Of a stretch of 64,000 nt of DNA, positions 63,404-64,000 are shown in pieces (position 1 is the first letter of the stretch; every line of letters starts with the position of its first letter). The notes under the pieces are model-generated. The model did not search any database. It was given only the letters and a program-made list of their open reading frames with translations, and was not told where the DNA came from. The stretch comes from Marinobacter mangrovi. Lineage in GTDB: Bacteria > Pseudomonadota > Gammaproteobacteria > Pseudomonadales > Oleiphilaceae. The position numbers and the translations under genes were made by a program. The DNA is taken from assembly GCF_016798325.1 (NCBI RefSeq), contig NZ_JAERVO010000003.1:124001-188000 (forward strand), in the 5' to 3' direction.

Positions 63404-64000
63404 ACTGGACGTTATCCGCTCCCGATATGTGACGCCACATATGCTGCGCGTCACCCTGGGCGGCGACAATCTGGCCGGCTTTCCCGAAGAGCAGGACAGT
63501 GCTTACATCAAACTCCTGTTTCCCCAACCCGGCGACGGGCAACCGCTTATGCGCACCTACACCATCCGCGAACAGCGGCCCCGGGAACTGGACGTGGATT
63601 TCATGATTCACGACACCGATGGGCCGGCCTCCGTATGGGCCCAGCAAGCCCAACCCGGCGACCGCATCCTGGTCGGCGGCCCCGGCGCCCGCAAACTGAT
63701 CAACCCGGAGGCCGACTGGTTCCTGCTGGCCGGCGACATGACCGCCCTGCCGGCGATCAGCGTCAACCTGGAGACGATGCCTGCAGATGCCCGCGGCTAT
63801 GCCGTGATCGAAGTGCTCGACGAGGCCGACATCCAGCCACTGACGCACCCGGAAAACGTGGAACTGCACTGGGTGATCAATCCGGAGCCGGATCCGCGGG
63901 GCGAGGTGATTGTCGATCGCATCCGGCAGCTGGACTGGCTGGACGGTGAACCGTCGGTGTGGGCCGCCTGTGAATTCAGCGGCATGCGCAACCTGCGCCG
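63381..64000 (+). CDS. siderophore-interacting protein (FAD/NAD(P)H reductase), 3' end missing
   Basis: About 206 residues visible; the gene continues past the right edge. ATG 63381 with GGAGA upstream, overlapping the marR stop by 23 bases. It matches siderophore-interacting (SIP/ViuB) ferric-siderophore reductases: VTPHMLRVTLGGDNLAGFP at the start, RTYTIR (about 57-62, FAD binding) and GGPGARKLINPEADWFLLAGDMTALPA for FAD/NAD binding. Would release iron from imported siderophores by reduction in the cytoplasm. Regulated together with the marR gene in front. Confidence 0.85.
   Translation, partial: MPRPAPRELDVIRSRYVTPHMLRVTLGGDNLAGFPEEQDSAYIKLLFPQPGDGQPLMRTYTIREQRPRELDVDFMIHDTDGPASVWAQQAQPGDRILVGGPGARKLINPEADWFLLAGDMTALPAISVNLETMPADARGYAVIEVLDEADIQPLTHPENVELHWVINPEPDPRGEVIVDRIRQLDWLDGEPSVWAACEFSGMRNLR

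Overview
This is a 64 kb chromosomal window from a GC-rich Gammaproteobacterium. Gene content (cyoABCDE quinol oxidase, a fructose PTS, an aglEFGAK-like alpha-glucoside system with a GH13_23 enzyme, pilU, a SlyA-like efflux operon, a 3-hydroxybutyrate-oligomer hydrolase, two GGDEF proteins, two chemoreceptors) fits the marine/halophilic Marinobacter-Halomonas type. That placement is inferred from protein resemblance, not from a marker gene. I saw no rRNA, tRNA, CRISPR array, transposase, integrase or phage gene. The window looks like ordinary core plus metabolic-accessory chromosome.

Layout. 1-5.1 kb: fruBKA, coupled by start/stop overlaps; fruB runs off the left edge. 5.1-9.7 kb: small membrane protein, LysR regulator with a divergent DMT exporter, acyltransferase, ExoD-like protein, thioredoxin 2. 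9.9-16 kb: Baeyer-Villiger-type monooxygenase, chemoreceptor behind a sigma-28-like promoter, two-TM ion channel, secreted metallo-beta-lactamase-fold protein, then a TPP riboswitch controlling a sodium:solute symporter. 16.2-25.1 kb: 3HB-oligomer hydrolase lipoprotein, shikimate-kinase-like enzyme, envelope lipoproteins, ArfB, MtgA, and a slyA-HlyD-DUF2955 efflux operon with SlyA-box-like operators. 25.3-33 kb: mixed small enzymes, diguanylate cyclase, two NAD(P)-binding proteins, thioredoxin 1, LysR. 33.1-37.5 kb: an AT-rich stretch leading into a 74-residue secreted repeat protein, AraC regulator with a divergent SLC13 transporter, NlpC/P60 lipoprotein, and an SDR-fold protein carrying the motifs of a halohydrin dehalogenase. 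37.6-47.5 kb: diguanylate cyclase, then the alpha-glucoside locus on the minus strand: outer-membrane porin, binding protein, two permeases, GH13 alpha-glucosidase, ATPase, LacI-family repressor. 47.8-52.8 kb: small acidic protein, GNAT-nitrilase fusion, chemoreceptor coupled to a NIT-like sensor protein, Yip1 protein. 53-57.8 kb: cyoABCDE. 57.9-64 kb: DUF4396 protein, small membrane proteins, PilU, and a MarR regulator overlapping a siderophore-interacting protein that runs off the right edge.

How the genes work together. Sugar uptake has two arms: fructose through the PTS, and alpha-glucosides through porin, ABC importer and intracellular GH13 hydrolysis. The porin and binding-protein promoters share one architecture (tandem TTAAGT repeats, -35/-10-like elements, a 14-bp palindrome) at matching spacing, which suggests a dedicated regulon ending in the LacI-type gene. 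Several regulators sit beside visible palindromes (SlyA-like, MarR, LysR). The most unusual items are the halohydrin-dehalogenase-like protein, the secreted repeat peptide, the riboswitch-controlled symporter and the chemoreceptor/NIT pair.
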